Shown here one piece after another: positions 10,159 to 21,315 of a stretch of DNA of 64,000 nucleotides. Made by a program: the position numbers and the translations under genes. The notes under the pieces were generated by a model. It made no database searches. It was not told where the DNA came from and worked only from the letters and a program-made list of their open reading frames with translations. Origin of the DNA: Reutealis trisperma (taxonomy: Eukaryota; Streptophyta; Magnoliopsida; Malpighiales; Euphorbiaceae); NCBI GenBank assembly GCA_947687605.1, contig CANTUT010000364.1, positions 212,001 to 276,000 of the forward strand, given 5' to 3'. How positions within the stretch are numbered: position 1 is the first letter of the stretch; the number at the start of each line of letters is the position of its first letter.

Positions 10159-11490
10159 GTGTATCTCAAATCCACTACCAAGGAGAACAAATGGCATGTA
10201 GATAGTGGATGTTCAAGATACATGACCGAAAATGCCAGCCTCTTTACAAATTTGAAAGAAAAAAGAGGTGGAAACATCACATTTGGTAACAATGCCAAAG
10301 GTAAGATAGTTGGCATTGGCACCATTGGTAAGAACAATCATTCCCTCATTGAAAATATTCTTTTGGTTGATGGTTTAAAATTTAACTTGCTTAATGTAAG
10401 TCTGCTGTGTGATAAGGGTAATAAAGTCACCTTTGACTCTAAAGCATACATTGTCACCACTTTAGTTAATGACAATGTAGTGTTTAAGGGTGAAAGGGAG
10501 GGCAATACCTACATGATTGACTTAGATGGTTTGGCTAACCAAGATGTCAAGTGTTTCATGTCTATTAGCAATGAATCTTGGCTTTGGCATAGAAGGCTTG
10601 GACATGCAAGCATGGAGTTTCTTCATAGCCTTTGCAAGGATAAGCTTGTTGAAGGACTTCCAAAGATAAAATTCTCAAAGGACAAGACATGTGGACCTTG
10701 TCAAAGGGGAAAGCAACACAAGTCATCCTACAAATCAAAAAATATTGTAAGTACTTCTAGACCCGTTCAACTTATTCATATGGATTTGTTTGGACCTAGT
10801 CGAGTTGCTAGTTTAGGTGGAAAAATGTATGCCTATGTGCTTGTTGATGACTACTCTAGATTCACTTGGGTTAGTTTCTTAACTCATAAGAGTGATGCTT
10901 TTGATGCATTCAAAAGTTTTACAAAAAGAGTTCAAAATGAGAAAGGTTATTTCATTTCCACAATTAAAAGTGATCATGGAAAAGAATTTGAAAATGAATT
11001 TTTTGAAAAATTTTACAATGAATATGGAATTTCGCATAATTTTTCCTCTCCTAGGACACCTCAACAAAATGGTGTTGTAGAAAGGAAAAATAGAACCTTG
11101 ATTGAAATGGCTAGAACCATGCTTAATGAATATGGTTTACCAACTTATTTTTGGGTGGAATCCGTTAACACTTCATATTACATTTCAAATAGAGTTTTTA
11201 AAAGACCCATTTTAAATAAAACATCTTATGAGTTATGGAATGGAAGAAAGCCCAAGATTTCATATCTAAGAGTTTTTGGTTGCAAGTGCTACTTATTAAA
11301 TACCAAGGATAATCTTGGGAAATTTGCTTCTAAAACCGATGAAGGCATTTTCTTAGGATGTTCCACCACTAGTAAAGCTTATAGAGTCTTTAACAAAAAG
11401 ACTATGGTAATTGAAGGGACTATGAATGTTGTATTTATAAATCTAGTAAACATAGTCTTGGAAAAGATAGTGTTCTTGATGATCTTTTAG
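10159..11490 (+). pseudogene. pol: Copia protease and integrase
   Basis: This is the longest open frame in the window (443 codons). Residues 12-20 (WHVDSGCSR) hold the aspartic protease triad DSG. The integrase zinc-binding region follows with H144, H149, C178 and C181. The catalytic core shows D209 in HMDLFGP, D272 in SDHGKEF and E308 in VVERKNR, spaced D,D-35-E. After the core comes SYLRVFGCKCY, the usual C-terminal GKGY-like region of copia integrases. All catalytic residues are present, so this segment is well preserved, though the frame breaks near 11470 before the reverse transcriptase. The first codon is GTG; the true frame would enter from gag, so no independent start is expected. Confidence 0.93.
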
Positions 11491-13259
11491 GTGAATTTGA
11501 AAAGCTTAGATTGGATCAAGATGAGACTCCAAAGGAAGTTGAGGACCAAGTGGAAAATCAATAATATCATAAGGATCAATCAAATCCATAAGAGGAAGAT
11601 ATTCAAGAACTTCCTAAGGAGTGGAGATACCCCAAGAATCATCCCAATGAGTCCATCTAAAGGAGTAAGTACTAGATCTCATTATAAAGCCTTAGATAAT
11701 AATTTTGCTTTCGTTTCTCAAATTGAGCCAAGGACCATTGATGAGGCTCTTAATGATGAGAGTTGGGTGATCGCTAACAAGAGGAACTCAACCAATTTGA
11801 GAGAAACAAAGTTTGGGAACTTGTTCCTAGACCCAAAGATCATCCCATTATTGGATGTAAATGGGTTTATAGAAATAAGTTAGATGAGCATGGTTTCATC
11901 ACTAGGAGTAAGGCTAGATTGGTTGCCAAAGGGTACAACCAAGAGGAAGGCATTGATTATGATGAAACTTATGCTCTGGTAGCAAGATTAGAGGCTATTA
12001 GAATTTTACTTGCTTATGCATGTCATACGGATTTTAAACTTTTTCAAATGGATGTTAAAAGTGCTTTTTTAAATAGATTTATTGAGGAGGAAGTTTATGT
12101 TGAACAACCCCTTGGTTTTGAACATAATGAACTTCCTAATCATGTTTTTAAATTAACCAAGGCCTTGTGTGGTTTGAAACAAGCTCCTAGAGCTTAGTAT
12201 GAAAGACTAAGTACATTTCTTTTGAAAAATGATTTTGTTAAGGGCAAAGTTGACATAACACTTTTTGTAAAATGGCACAAAAATGACACTTTAATTGTTC
12301 AAATTTATGTTGATGATATTGTATTTGGTGCTACTAATGAACATCTTTGTGAAGAATTTGCCAAGTGTATGACTGGGGAATTTGAGATGAGCATGATAGG
12401 TGAGTTCAAGTTCTTCCTAGGGCTACAAATCAAGCAATGCAAATATGGCATCTTCATTAACCAATCCAAATATACAAGAGAGCTTCTCAAGAAGTTTGAA
12501 ATGGATGGTTGAAAAAGTAGCAAGACTCCAATGAGCACATCAACTAAGCTTGACAAAGGTAAAAAGGGTAAGCCTATAGATGAGAAGAAAGATCGAGGTA
12601 TGATTGGTTCTCTTCTCTACCTTATGACATCTAGACCCAATATAATGTATAGTGTTTGTTTGTGTGCACATTTGCAATCTTGTCCTAAAGAATCTCATTT
12701 GCATGCGATTAAAAGAATTTTGAAGTATTTGCATGGCATATTGCATTTAGGGCTTTGGTATCCTAGAAATTCATCTTTTATAATAATCAGTTTTTCAGAT
12801 GCAGATTATGCCGGTAGATTGCTTGATAGAAAAAGCACTTCTAAAGCTTGTCATTTTCTTGGTGAATGTTTAGTTTCATGGTTTAGCAAGAAACAAGTTT
12901 CGGTAGCCTTGTCCACCGCCGAAGCGAAATATGTGGCAGCGGGTTGTTGTTGCACTCAAGTTCTTTGGATGAAACAACAACTGAAGGGCTATGGTTAAGT
13001 GATTGATCACATTCCCATCTAATGTGATAACACAAGTGCCATAAATCTTTTCAAAAATCCTATCCAACATTCTAGGAGTAAGCATATAGACATTAGGCAT
13101 CATTTCTTGAGAGATCATGTGCAAAATGGTGATGTTGTGTTAGAATTTATTGATACAACTAACCAACTTGCTAATATTTTCACAAAACCCCTAAATGAAG
13201 AAATATTAAATTTCATAAAAAGGGAAATTGGCATGCTTGATGGGAGCTCATTGCCTTAG
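11491..13259 (+). pseudogene. pol: Copia reverse transcriptase and RNase H, frameshifted
   Basis: This region copies element RNA into DNA in intact relatives. After a shifted linker, 'KGVSTRSHYKALDNNFAF' begins the recognisable part near 11657. Fragments then run in several frames: LVAKGYNQEEGIDYDETYA, FQMDVKSAFLN (first catalytic aspartate), ALCGLKQAPRA followed by a stop in place of tryptophan, and the catalytic YVDD at 12306-12317. RNase H shows SDADYAG, ALSTAEAKYVAAG and KHIDIRHHFLRDH. The end is IGMLDGSSLP and TAG at 13257-13259. There is a stop after FEMDG near 12510 and another after LKGYG near 12997. The catalytic motifs survive but the protein could not be made. Confidence 0.92.
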
Positions 13260-13660
13260 ATTTTCAAAATTACATAAAGTTTTTCATTTGCATTAAAATT
13301 TTATGCATATTATGACATTTATCTTTCACTTTTTATTTTGTTAAATTCATGAATTGAGGTGATCTTGAAGTCATTTAAATTTAAATTTTTTACCTTCTGC
13401 ATTTTGGTTGCATGTTGGTTTCTTTATGGTTGATTTTTGGTATATTTAACCTCAATTACTTGACTTACTGTATTTTGGTATATTTCTGGTTGATTTTTGG
13501 TATATTTGATCCAAATTGCTTGAAATTAATTTTCATTAATTTATTTTATCATAGTTTGTTGAATATATAATTATATTCATTTTAATCTTGAACTATAATG
13601 CCAATTGCATTGCACTCAAATTCCTTTAAAAATTTTCAAGTATTTTTGTCTTTTTAAAAT
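13260..13660 (+). other. Spacer after copia RNase H
   Basis: This AT-rich non-coding spacer lies between the pol stop and the GC-rich motif cluster. A phrase 'tggttgatttttggtatat' is repeated about 65 bases apart (near 13428 and 13488). No reading frame of note. Confidence 0.4.
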
Positions 13661-13923
13661 TCGCGGTCGCGACATAAAATTCATGATCGCAAAATTTAAA
13701 ATTTATAGCTGTTATCTTTGTGTTCCAAAATCCTACTCACGACAAGAAAATCACGGATGTGATTTTTTATTTTTTCAAAATTCGCGGTCACGACTAGGTA
13801 GTCGCGGTCGCGAAATAGAGTTTTAGCAGTATTTAAAACTAGTCATTTTTCAATGGGAAAAAATCAATTTAATGCAAAAACTAGCCCTTTTGGACCCTTT
13901 TTTAGTCCATTTGCCTATAAATA
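13661..13923 (+). promoter_or_regulatory. Putative internal promoter of copia 1 upstream of the extra ORF
   Basis: The palindromic word GCGGTCGCGAC at about 13663-13673 recurs near 13782-13794 and 13803-13812, with decayed forms between. A TATA box TATAAATA lies at 13916-13923, about 139 bases before the extra ORF. The LTR has the same kind of arrangement: GCGACC-type words, then TATAAATA (16284-16291 in the 3' LTR). The truncated copia 2 keeps a matching TATATAAA (50908-50915) and decayed 'gtggtcac' words. The parallel with the LTR promoter is what I see; promoter activity is inference. Confidence 0.55.
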
Positions 13924-14054
13924 CTCTCATATTTCTAATTTAACTATTCTTAAACATCTCCAAACTCTTTTCTAAGCTAAAACCTTACCCTCTCCAACTC
14001 TCCTCTCATTTTTACTTTTAATTTTCCTCTCATTCTCCATCTACTTCTCTATTA

Positions 14055-15264
14055 ATAGCTTCAAGGAAACCCTCTAGAAAAGGAAAAGAAGTCCAAACCT
14101 CCTCTTAACCCTCTTCTATTGAACTTCTGAGGGGTGTTACATAAGAGGAAAAACAAAATTTTCTTAGGATTCAAGAGAAAACTATCTTACCATTCAAAAT
14201 TCCTTCCTTAGTGTGTCTCAAAACTTTAGGAATTGAGGATAGCATCGTTAGCTACCTTAAAAATTTAGAATGGGGGCAATTTGTTTTTGTAGATGAAGAT
14301 GGGTATGATGAGCTCACTAGGGAATTCCTTGCCACCCTAGTTGTCCACAAAAAACTTCATCCTACCCGTGGCCATTACGCCATAGATTTTCGATTTTTTG
14401 GTCACCTCTATGAGCTTTCCCTTAGTGATCTTGCTAACATATTTGGTTTCCAAATTGAGCCTACACCATCAATGATTTCTCCCTTCACCTCCACTCTTTT
14501 TGGACCAAAATTTCCATTGAGCCAAAATTCGATCCAAAATCTTCCCTAGCCAAACACATCAAGACCCTTTCTCTTTAGCTTCTCCATAGGATTGTCACCC
14601 TCACCATCAATGCTAAAGGGGCTGGAAATGAAAAGGTTTCCCAAAGAGATCTCTTTTTCCTATATGGTCTTGTCAAGGGAAAACCAATTCAATCTGCTAG
14701 GTTTCTTGTAGACCAATTTCTTCGCCTTTCTTCAATAAAAAAAGGCACCATTCTCCTCTCTTCCCACATTTCTACCATAGCCAAACATGTTGGGGCTCTT
14801 ACTTTACCCAACATAGCTATTCTCTAAAAACCAATCAAAAAATCCCTCATTGACTTTCAATACATGATCAATGCCAAGGCATTGAGAGAAAAGGAAGGGA
14901 AATATGATTATATTTTTGGAGATGTTGGAATCCAAGAGAGGACTAGGAAAAGATCAAGGGTAGTGGTAGATGAACCTAGTCAACCATAAGAGGAAGCACC
15001 CCAAGTAGCACCTATTGCCCCTCCATCTCAACCTCAAGATGAAACCAATAGACTTCTTTGCAAAGTTTTGAGGAGACTTTGACTTCTAGATCATATCCAC
15101 CAAAACATATTTGATATGCAAGGTCACATGGGTCTCCCTCAATGTAACATCCAAGAATGGCAATATAGTGAAGAAGAGGAGAAGGCACATGAGGAGGCCC
15201 CTCATGAAGAAGAAGAGGCCCCTCATCAAGAAGAAGAGGAACCCAAAGATGGAGGAGATGATTA
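14055..15264 (+). pseudogene. Extra ORF of copia 1, 'putative plant transposon protein'-like
   Basis: The function is unknown. The frame can be followed from a basic N-terminus (SRKPSRKGKE, nuclear-signal-like) although its presumed ATG is now ATA at 14055. The conserved part reads LKTLGIEDSIVSYLKNLEWG, DGYDELTREFLATL, then FFGHLYELSLSDLANIFGF. Further on come RDLFFLYGLVKGKPIQ and SSHISTIAKHVGALTL. It ends in an acidic, glutamate-rich tail at 15264. The pattern resembles the 'putative plant transposon protein' and Athila ORF1 families as I remember them. At least four in-frame stops and a frameshift near 14540 inactivate it. Copia 2 has a clear homologue (51063-51123 plus 62131-63254), so it belongs to the element. 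It sits where Sireviruses carry an env-like gene, but I see no signal peptide or membrane segment. Confidence 0.65.
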
Positions 15265-15661
15265 GATTTTTTCAAAAATATTTTTTTTTGTTTTCTTTCT
15301 TTTGTTTAGCTTACTATGTTTCTAGTTTTTGTCTTATTTTTTATGCATTCCAATGTGGCATTATAAATTTCAAATTAATACAATTATCTATTGTCTCTAT
15401 TTTTATCTTGTTTATTCTTTGATCTATTGCAATATATTTTTCTCTATTTCTTTTTGATATTGCCAATGGGGGAGAAACATAAGAACTTAAATAAACTCAA
15501 ATGAACATCACTTGAGAATATGTTCTCCACTTTATATTTCTTTTGTCATTTGTTGCATAAATTAAGAGGGAGAATTCTTGATGAATTGAATGTTATTTTA
15601 TATTTTACTTCTATTTTATATTTAAGTTCAATTTAATTATCAAAATCAAAAAGGGAGAGAT
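15265..15661 (+). other. Copia 1 3' untranslated region with polypurine tract
   Basis: AT-rich non-coding sequence lies between the extra ORF stop and the 3' LTR. The purine run 'aaaaagggagagat' (15648-15661) directly precedes the TGTTGACC start of the LTR and is the plus-strand primer site. A 'gggggagaaacat' near 15467 is a second, weaker purine run. Confidence 0.7.
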
Positions 15662-16758
15662 TGTTGACCTAAGTTATTTCAAAACTTAGTCAATCTCTAT
15701 TTTGATCTTATTAATCAAATTAAAAGTTATCTAATTTTTGTTTAAGTGTTTGTTTTGCAGAATATATCATATTTATTGATTGAAATTGAAAGGAAATCAA
15801 AATCTCCCAAAGTTATATAAGTTGACTTCTGAGTCACGCCCAAGATAGAAAAGTCGCCACTGCGACCACTAAATCCTGACCGTGACCATGATTTCGCGAC
15901 CAAGACAATCAGAAGGTAAATTGTTCATTTTTTAGCTTTGAGACTCAAAGAGAATCATGACCTCAGTCAGAACCACAACCAAGGGCATGATACCTAATTT
16001 GTGACCACGAATTATAAGTCGCAACCGTGAAATTCATACAGCATTCAGAGCTTCCAATGGATAGTTGAAGAACCAATGAGAAGATGCCACGTGTGATCTA
16101 ACCATTATGAATTATGAAGATTGCAACTGTGAAAAAGGAGTCGTGATCGCAAAAAAGGAGTTGCGACCGTGAAAAATGCTTAGCGCTTGTGACTAAGCTT
16201 TGACAGTGCATTTAATGCAAGATATTATGGCTGTTATGAGAATCCTTCTTAGTATCTCTTTGTAACGGGAATTGGGAAGAAACTATAAATACCCCCTCCA
16301 AAGACCCTCATTAAGTATCCAACAACTTTCATTCGAGCCAAACTCTTGTAATTTTAATTCTTAAAGCCTTACCTCTTAATTATTAATCATGTGGTTGTTG
16401 TAAGAGCATTAATAGCTCAAAGGGTTGAGTGTTAGCCTTGAAAACATATATTGTTGGGTCGACAGTGAGCCATTAGAAAACACTTGTATAGGTTTAAGTG
16501 TGAGCCTAAGGGAAACACTTGTAAGGGTTGTGTGTGAGCCATTAAAAACACATTGTGAGTTTGGAGTGAGCTTGAAACTCTTTGTAAGTATCATCTAGTA
16601 GTAGAATACCCAATTGAGATTAGGGAGTGGATGTAGGGTTTGTTAATACCTGAACCACTATAAAATTGATTATATTCATTCTCCTTTCCTATCTCTTTCT
16701 ATCTATTTTTTAATTTCCCACCAATTCAACCCCCCTTCTTGGTGTATAAGGGCAAACA
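15662..16758 (+). repeat. 3' LTR of copia 1 (1097 bp)
   Basis: It runs from TGTTGACC to ...GGGCAAACA, with proper TG...CA ends, and is followed by the target duplication GCTTC. It aligns end to end with the 5' LTR. The TATA box TATAAATA at 16284-16291 is intact. Differences between the two LTRs cluster in the GCGACC words upstream, as expected if methylated CpG sites decay fastest. Confidence 0.9.
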
Positions 16759-16763
16759 GCTTC

Positions 16764-17175
16764 CATGATTACACTTGTGACCAGAGTCCTTAAGAAGCAA
16801 GAAGAGCATTTCTAAGCTATCTTAGTTGCTTAACAAGCCCAATTTGAGGAAAAAAGGCAATTCATCATTGAGGAAGTTTGAGTTATGATTAACCAGACCA
16901 ATAGAGCAAGAATAAGTCAACATCCTTGTCAAGAATCTACTTCTAACCTAACGAGCCCACTTATTAACCCAATACCTACCCACTTTTAAAGCTTTGGTTG
17001 CAACTGCATCAAAGGTTAAAGATTGCATCCAAAGTGCATCATTTCAACCTGAATTGCTCACCACCAACCCAAGCAGTGATGAACAACCCGAACCCAATTC
17101 AACCCTATCTTACCTTAGCCCTAAGTGGCATGACATGAAAGAGTTCAAATTTAGCTAATCTAACCTATCTGAGAT
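16764..17175 (+). pseudogene. gag: Ogre-B gag remnant
   Basis: The frame starts at ATG 4345 (MANPFDMAS) on the other side of the copia insertion and continues here as MITLVTRVLKKQEEHF followed by a stop. Downstream text 'FEEKRQFIIEEV' then stop matches the Ogre-A gag start (29260-29350, 'RRRIIMEDV' then stop) in order and spacing. The end reads LSPKWHDMKEFKFS. Several in-frame stops show it is dead. The conserved gag core seen in Ogre-A (SLIGIAMKWFIDLD) is missing, so a deletion removed the rest of gag together with pol. Confidence 0.55.
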
Positions 17176-18540
17176 TGAAATCCAAGTCTAAGTTTAAGTC
17201 TGAGTCTAAATCTCAAAGTTTGTGTCTAAATTCAAGTTTGTGTCTGTCATTTTATTTTCATGTATTTTTCGTCAATCATGTCAATTCCTTTTTGTTATAT
17301 TACAATAAAAATTTTCGTTGTAATAAAAATTCACATCTTTTTAATTATTTGGGCACTTGTCTTCAACATGGATGAGCTTTAAAAAAAAAAGAAAAAAAAA
17401 AGAAAAAGAACAAAAAAAAAAAAGAGAGAGAGAAAGAGAAAAAGAGAAATGAATAGTCAATTAAATCCACCACAGCTAGCATATATTGAGGTGCTATCAA
17501 CAATTGCTTTGCCAGCTTCTAACCAAAGTAGGTCAACAAATAGACCTCTCATCAAATAGTTAAAGCACAAAATTAAACTATACACCTCAATAAGGGGCAA
17601 CAAGTTCGTCAAATCCAAAATTCAAAGGTTAAAGCCCCTCAAAGTAGAGGAAAGAAGCAAATCATGGTGGAATATTTTCTCCTAAATTTCATTAATCTAA
17701 GCTCGCTAAGTTGAAAACCCGAAAGGGTGGCTTAGGCAAAAGGTAGAGCTTAAAAAAAAAAAAAGAGAAAGCTTATCCTAGTTATCTTCCTTCATATCAT
17801 TCAAAGTTTGTCAAATCAGGTTTAATCAATCCGTCTTGTCTCATATCTTCAAAGTTGTCCTTCCTCACTAGAGGCTCATTCTCTAAAGTGATATTGTCTT
17901 CTATGCCTTTATCTCATAGTGGGGGTAGGTCTTTCTAGGTCATCATCATCTTTTGTTAATCTATCTCATCACTTAGCTCAAAGAGCTTAGGCACAATCTC
18001 TCACATTGCTAATCTGTCATGTTCCTATCTCTCATTGGGAGTATGATTCCCAAGTTATCTCTTCTCATCAGTCCTTCAGCCATTCTTTAGGGCACTTCCT
18101 TCCATCTAGTTTGTCATCTATATTCAAGTTAATAAAGTGTCACCCTAAATGTCTCTTCAATCTCAAAATGATAAGGTTAGTTTGGCTTGTTCTTTTCTAT
18201 GAATCATGCTACAGATAGCAAAATCATACAACCTCCCTGACCTTATTCAAAATTTCCAACCCACCTTTAAACCATTCCTTAACTTCAAAATGTACCATTC
18301 CATCTTTTCAAGTTTAAGCCTCTTACCATCCTTTCCTCGACAAAGTCTCATCATCTTCTAAGGGCCAAGCTTATGAGCAAAACTAAAGATTCTAAGTCTT
18401 TTAAGACTTATCATCGTTAAAGGTAGCTTTCTCTAGCACAACCAAAATCAAGTCATGTCTTGCAAAACTTAAAAAAGGCTCAAACCACTCAAAGCCCAGT
18501 CATTGCATGTCTCATTGGCAAAATCTCATCATCTTAAAAA
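17176..18540 (+). other. Ogre-B 3' region, non-coding
   Basis: It begins with a run of 'aagtctaagtctgagtct'-like words (17186-17250), then a purine-only stretch of A and GA runs (about 17377-17450). The phrase 'gaaaacccgaaagggtggct' at about 17715-17734, next to 'taggcaaaaggt', is one I associate with sequence just after pol in Tat-lineage elements, which supports a pol deletion upstream. The rest is C/T-rich and has no convincing reading frame. Confidence 0.5.
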
Positions 18541-18810
18541 AAAAAAAAGTCTTTACCTTAAAACTCAAGCCCAAAAGCCTTCACCTTAAAGCCTAAACCA
18601 TAAAGCCTTCACCATAAAGTCCAAACCATATGAAGCCCACTCCCCAGGAATCTTCACCTTAAAGCCCAAACCAAAAAACCTTCACCAGGAAGCCTTCACC
18701 ATGAAACCCAAGCCCAAATGCCTTCACTACGAAACCCAAACAAAAAGCCTTTACCATGAAGTCCAAACTAAGAAGCCTTCACCATGAAGCCCAAGCCTAG
18801 CTTTCACCAT
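18541..18810 (+). repeat. Short imperfect tandem repeat 'aagccttcaccatgaagccc'
   Basis: About ten imperfect copies of a roughly 20-30 base unit built on 'aagccttcaccatgaa' and 'gcccaaacc' run from about 18555 to 18810. They vary in length and spacing. A repeat-rich region between pol and the 3' LTR is typical of Ogre-type elements. Confidence 0.7.
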
Positions 18811-19500
18811 CCACAAAAAGACCATAGTCTCTTCCAAGGCCAAATCTAACTAAGCCTTCCCCAACTAATTTCCTAGCCTGTCCTTTCTTTTAAGCCAGAT
18901 CTAACTGAGCTTAAGGAAGAACTTGACTGAGCCTTCCAAACGAACTTCCCAAAGGTTGTAACCTAACCATGCCAAAGTGCCAGACCTGACTAAGCCTTCT
19001 AAATGAACTTCTTTGAGGATAAGCCCCACAATCTGACCTTCCCCAAACCTTCCAATCTAATAATCTCTAAAGACCTAAACCTCCTGATCAAGCTCTCCAA
19101 TCCAACCTTAAACCAAATCTTCTCCAAAGTCAAAAGCCTAATCTTTTCCAAGACCACACCATGAATGACTTTTTCCTAGGCTAAACAAATAGCCATTAAC
19201 CATCCAATCTCACACCTGACATGCCCATTTTCACCTCTAAGCTAGCCAATCAACCAAAAACCAAATGACCAAACCACTTTCCTCTATCATTCTAAAGTGG
19301 GGGCACATCCCTTCCAAATATTCACTTTTCTAAAATGGGAGTATCTTTTTTCCAAAGATCAACTCTTTTATATCAAGACTGACCCTTCACAGGTTCAAGG
19401 TATCAGATCATTGCATAATTATCTAGCATTTTTTGCATTGAATAGGATCATAAATCAAGGCAAATTGTCAAAACTCTCAAAGAAAGATAGGATCATCATC
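18811..19500 (+). other. Ogre-B 3' region between two repeat arrays
   Basis: Pyrimidine-rich non-coding sequence with scattered words such as 'ctgactaagccttc' that look like a decayed continuation of the previous array. A 73-codon frame at 19297-19518 shows no recognisable domain. Nothing else is seen. Confidence 0.4.
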
Positions 19501-20445
19501 ATCATTCCTACCAGATAGGATCACCACTTTATTGAATCCTACCAGACAGGATGATCGTGCCTACCAGACAGGACCAGTGATTTGCTATTCCTACCAGACA
19601 AGAATATTACTCCTAGATCTTATCAGACATGATCATCATTATAACTCCTACCAGACAGGACCAGTGATTTGCTATTCCTACCAGACAAGAATATTACTAT
19701 TAGATTCTACTAGACAGGATCATCATTATCACTCCTACTAGACAGGACCAGTGATTTGCTATTCCTATCATACAGGAATATTATTCTTAAATCCTACTAG
19801 ACAAGATTGTCATTATCACTCCTACCAGATAGGACTAGTGATTTGCTATTTCTACCAGACAGGATCGTCATTATCACTCCTACCAGACAAGATCAATGAT
19901 TTGCTATTCCTATCAGACAAGAATATTACTCTTAGATTCTACTAGACAGGATCGTAATTATCGCTCCTTCCAGACAGGAATATTACTCTTAGATCCTACC
20001 ATACAGGATCGTCATTATCACTCCTACCAGACAGGACCAATACTTTCTCATTCCTACTAGACAGGAATACTATTTTTAGATCCTACCAGAGAAGAACATT
20101 ACTTTTAAGATCCTACCAGACAGGGTCATCATCATCAACATCATCACAACCTACCAAGTAGGATCACCACTTCGTCGATTCCTACAAGACAGGGTCATCT
20201 TCTTTCCTACTAGATAGATTCCTCATCATCATTCCTACTAGATAAGACCACCACTTAGTTGATTCCTACTAGACAGGGTCGTCATCACCACTACTTCATC
20301 GATTCCTACCAGACAGGGTTGTCATCACCACCATTTCATTGATTCCTACTAGATAGGGTCATCATCACCACCACTTCATTGATTCCTATCAGACAGGGTC
20401 GCCATCATTCCTACCAGACAAGAACATCACTTTTAGCTCTTACCA
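19501..20445 (+). repeat. Ogre-B 3' satellite: ~29-bp monomers in an 87-bp higher-order unit
   Basis: Each monomer begins 'cctaccagacagga' and is 28-30 bases long. Three monomer types alternate (…ccagtgatttgctatt, …atattactcctagat, …tcatcattatcact), making an 87-base trimer. Trimer starts fall at about 19561, 19648, 19735 and 19822, exactly 87 apart; the next lies 58 further, showing loss of one monomer. From about 20262 the array turns into a 40-base variant with 'gtcatcaccaccacttcat'. Open frames here (19532-19945) arise because 87 is a multiple of three and are not genes. Confidence 0.88.
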
Positions 20446-20639
20446 ATTATCACATACTACCAGCCACTAGATCTCCCAATTATACCAGAGGCATCTTCCC
20501 TAAAATTCAACCACATCTCTCACCAAATGTCTAAACTCTGACCTATACATTAATTTGATTCCTTTTACCATCTCCTATCCTTAAGTTCACTGTCATCAAA
20601 ATTGCCTTTTAGACAAAGATAATTCTGATGAGGGGGGAC
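20446..20639 (+). other. End of Ogre-B internal region with polypurine tract
   Basis: A short non-coding tail ends in 'gatgaggggggac' (about 20627-20639), a purine-rich plus-strand primer site directly before the LTR start. Ogre-A has 'gataagggggcagc' in the same place. Confidence 0.7.
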
Positions 20640-21315
20640 TGTGAACCCTTAATTTTGCACCTTCCAATATGTGTTTGAACCTTAAGAGCACTTAGGCTCG
20701 GTAAACAAACCTTCAGAAGCCGAAAACTTTCAAAATGGAAAAAATCAAAATATTTCTTTTTGGCATTTAAAACCCTTTCAAATCATCCAGGACTAAGTAA
20801 CGAGTACAATGCAATTGAAATTGTTAAAAACAAATGAGAAGCGAGTAAGAACGTGCCAAAATAGGCTAAACGGGCCCGTTGCCGTAGAGCTGTGTTGCAT
20901 TATCGCAAAAGCCTCTGCGAAACCACAAAGGCCTCTATGGCAATGCCATAAAGACCTTTACGGCATTGTAAAGGCCTCTGCAGCAACTCTAGTGACAATA
21001 TGATTTTTTGCAATCCCATATTAGAAATTTGTTTTTTTTTATGTTTCAAACCTCCTCCTATATATAGAGGGCCTCTCCACATTTCAAAAGACATGAACTT
21101 TTAGAGCTTAGAAAAGCAATAACTTCAAGCAAACTGCTTTATATTTGCTTATTGCTTTGCAAAGCGAGTTGGGGGTTTCTCCTTGATTCCTACCTGACTA
21201 ATTTAAGGCTTTTCACCGCCCGCTTATTTGAGGCAAGTCTCTTGCCCAAGGCTCATGTCTGCCATCTAAGGCTAGCCGCTGCCCACTGCCTAAGGCTAGC
21301 TGCCGCCCACTGCCT

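Larger units (their letters stand above)
4371..16758 (+). mobile_element. Ty1/copia retrotransposon with an extra ORF (copia 1), 12.4 kb
   Basis: This is a full-length but decayed copia element. Its order is LTR, initiator-Met primer site, gag, protease, integrase, reverse transcriptase, RNase H, a TATA-bearing spacer, an extra reading frame, polypurine tract, LTR. Integrase before reverse transcriptase makes it Ty1/copia. A 5-bp duplication GCTTC flanks it (4366-4370 and 16759-16763). The Ogre-B gag frame reads through once it is removed. It carries a 2749-bp CACTA transposon in gag. Stops and frameshifts break every ORF. By hand I count about 16 differences in the first ~215 aligned LTR bases, so the insertion is not recent. 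The extra 3' ORF is reminiscent of Sireviruses, but the lineage needs a reverse-transcriptase tree. Confidence 0.9.

Noticed and set aside
15012..15275. Minus-strand 87-codon frame opposite the extra ORF
   Set aside because: It is the complement of the glutamate-rich tail of the extra ORF, whose codon pattern leaves the other strand open.
19532..19945. Two open frames of about 64-70 codons with repeating residues
   Set aside because: They arise from the 87-base satellite, whose period is a multiple of three. No start context, domain or non-repeat part is present.
19501..20445. CRISPR-like array because of ~29-base repeats
   Set aside because: The repeats are contiguous with no unique spacers, and the setting is a plant retrotransposon. 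It is a satellite.
20809..21094. Overlapping frames on both strands near the Ogre-B LTR start
   Set aside because: They cover the U3 repeat words (ggcctctgc and variants) and have no recognisable product.
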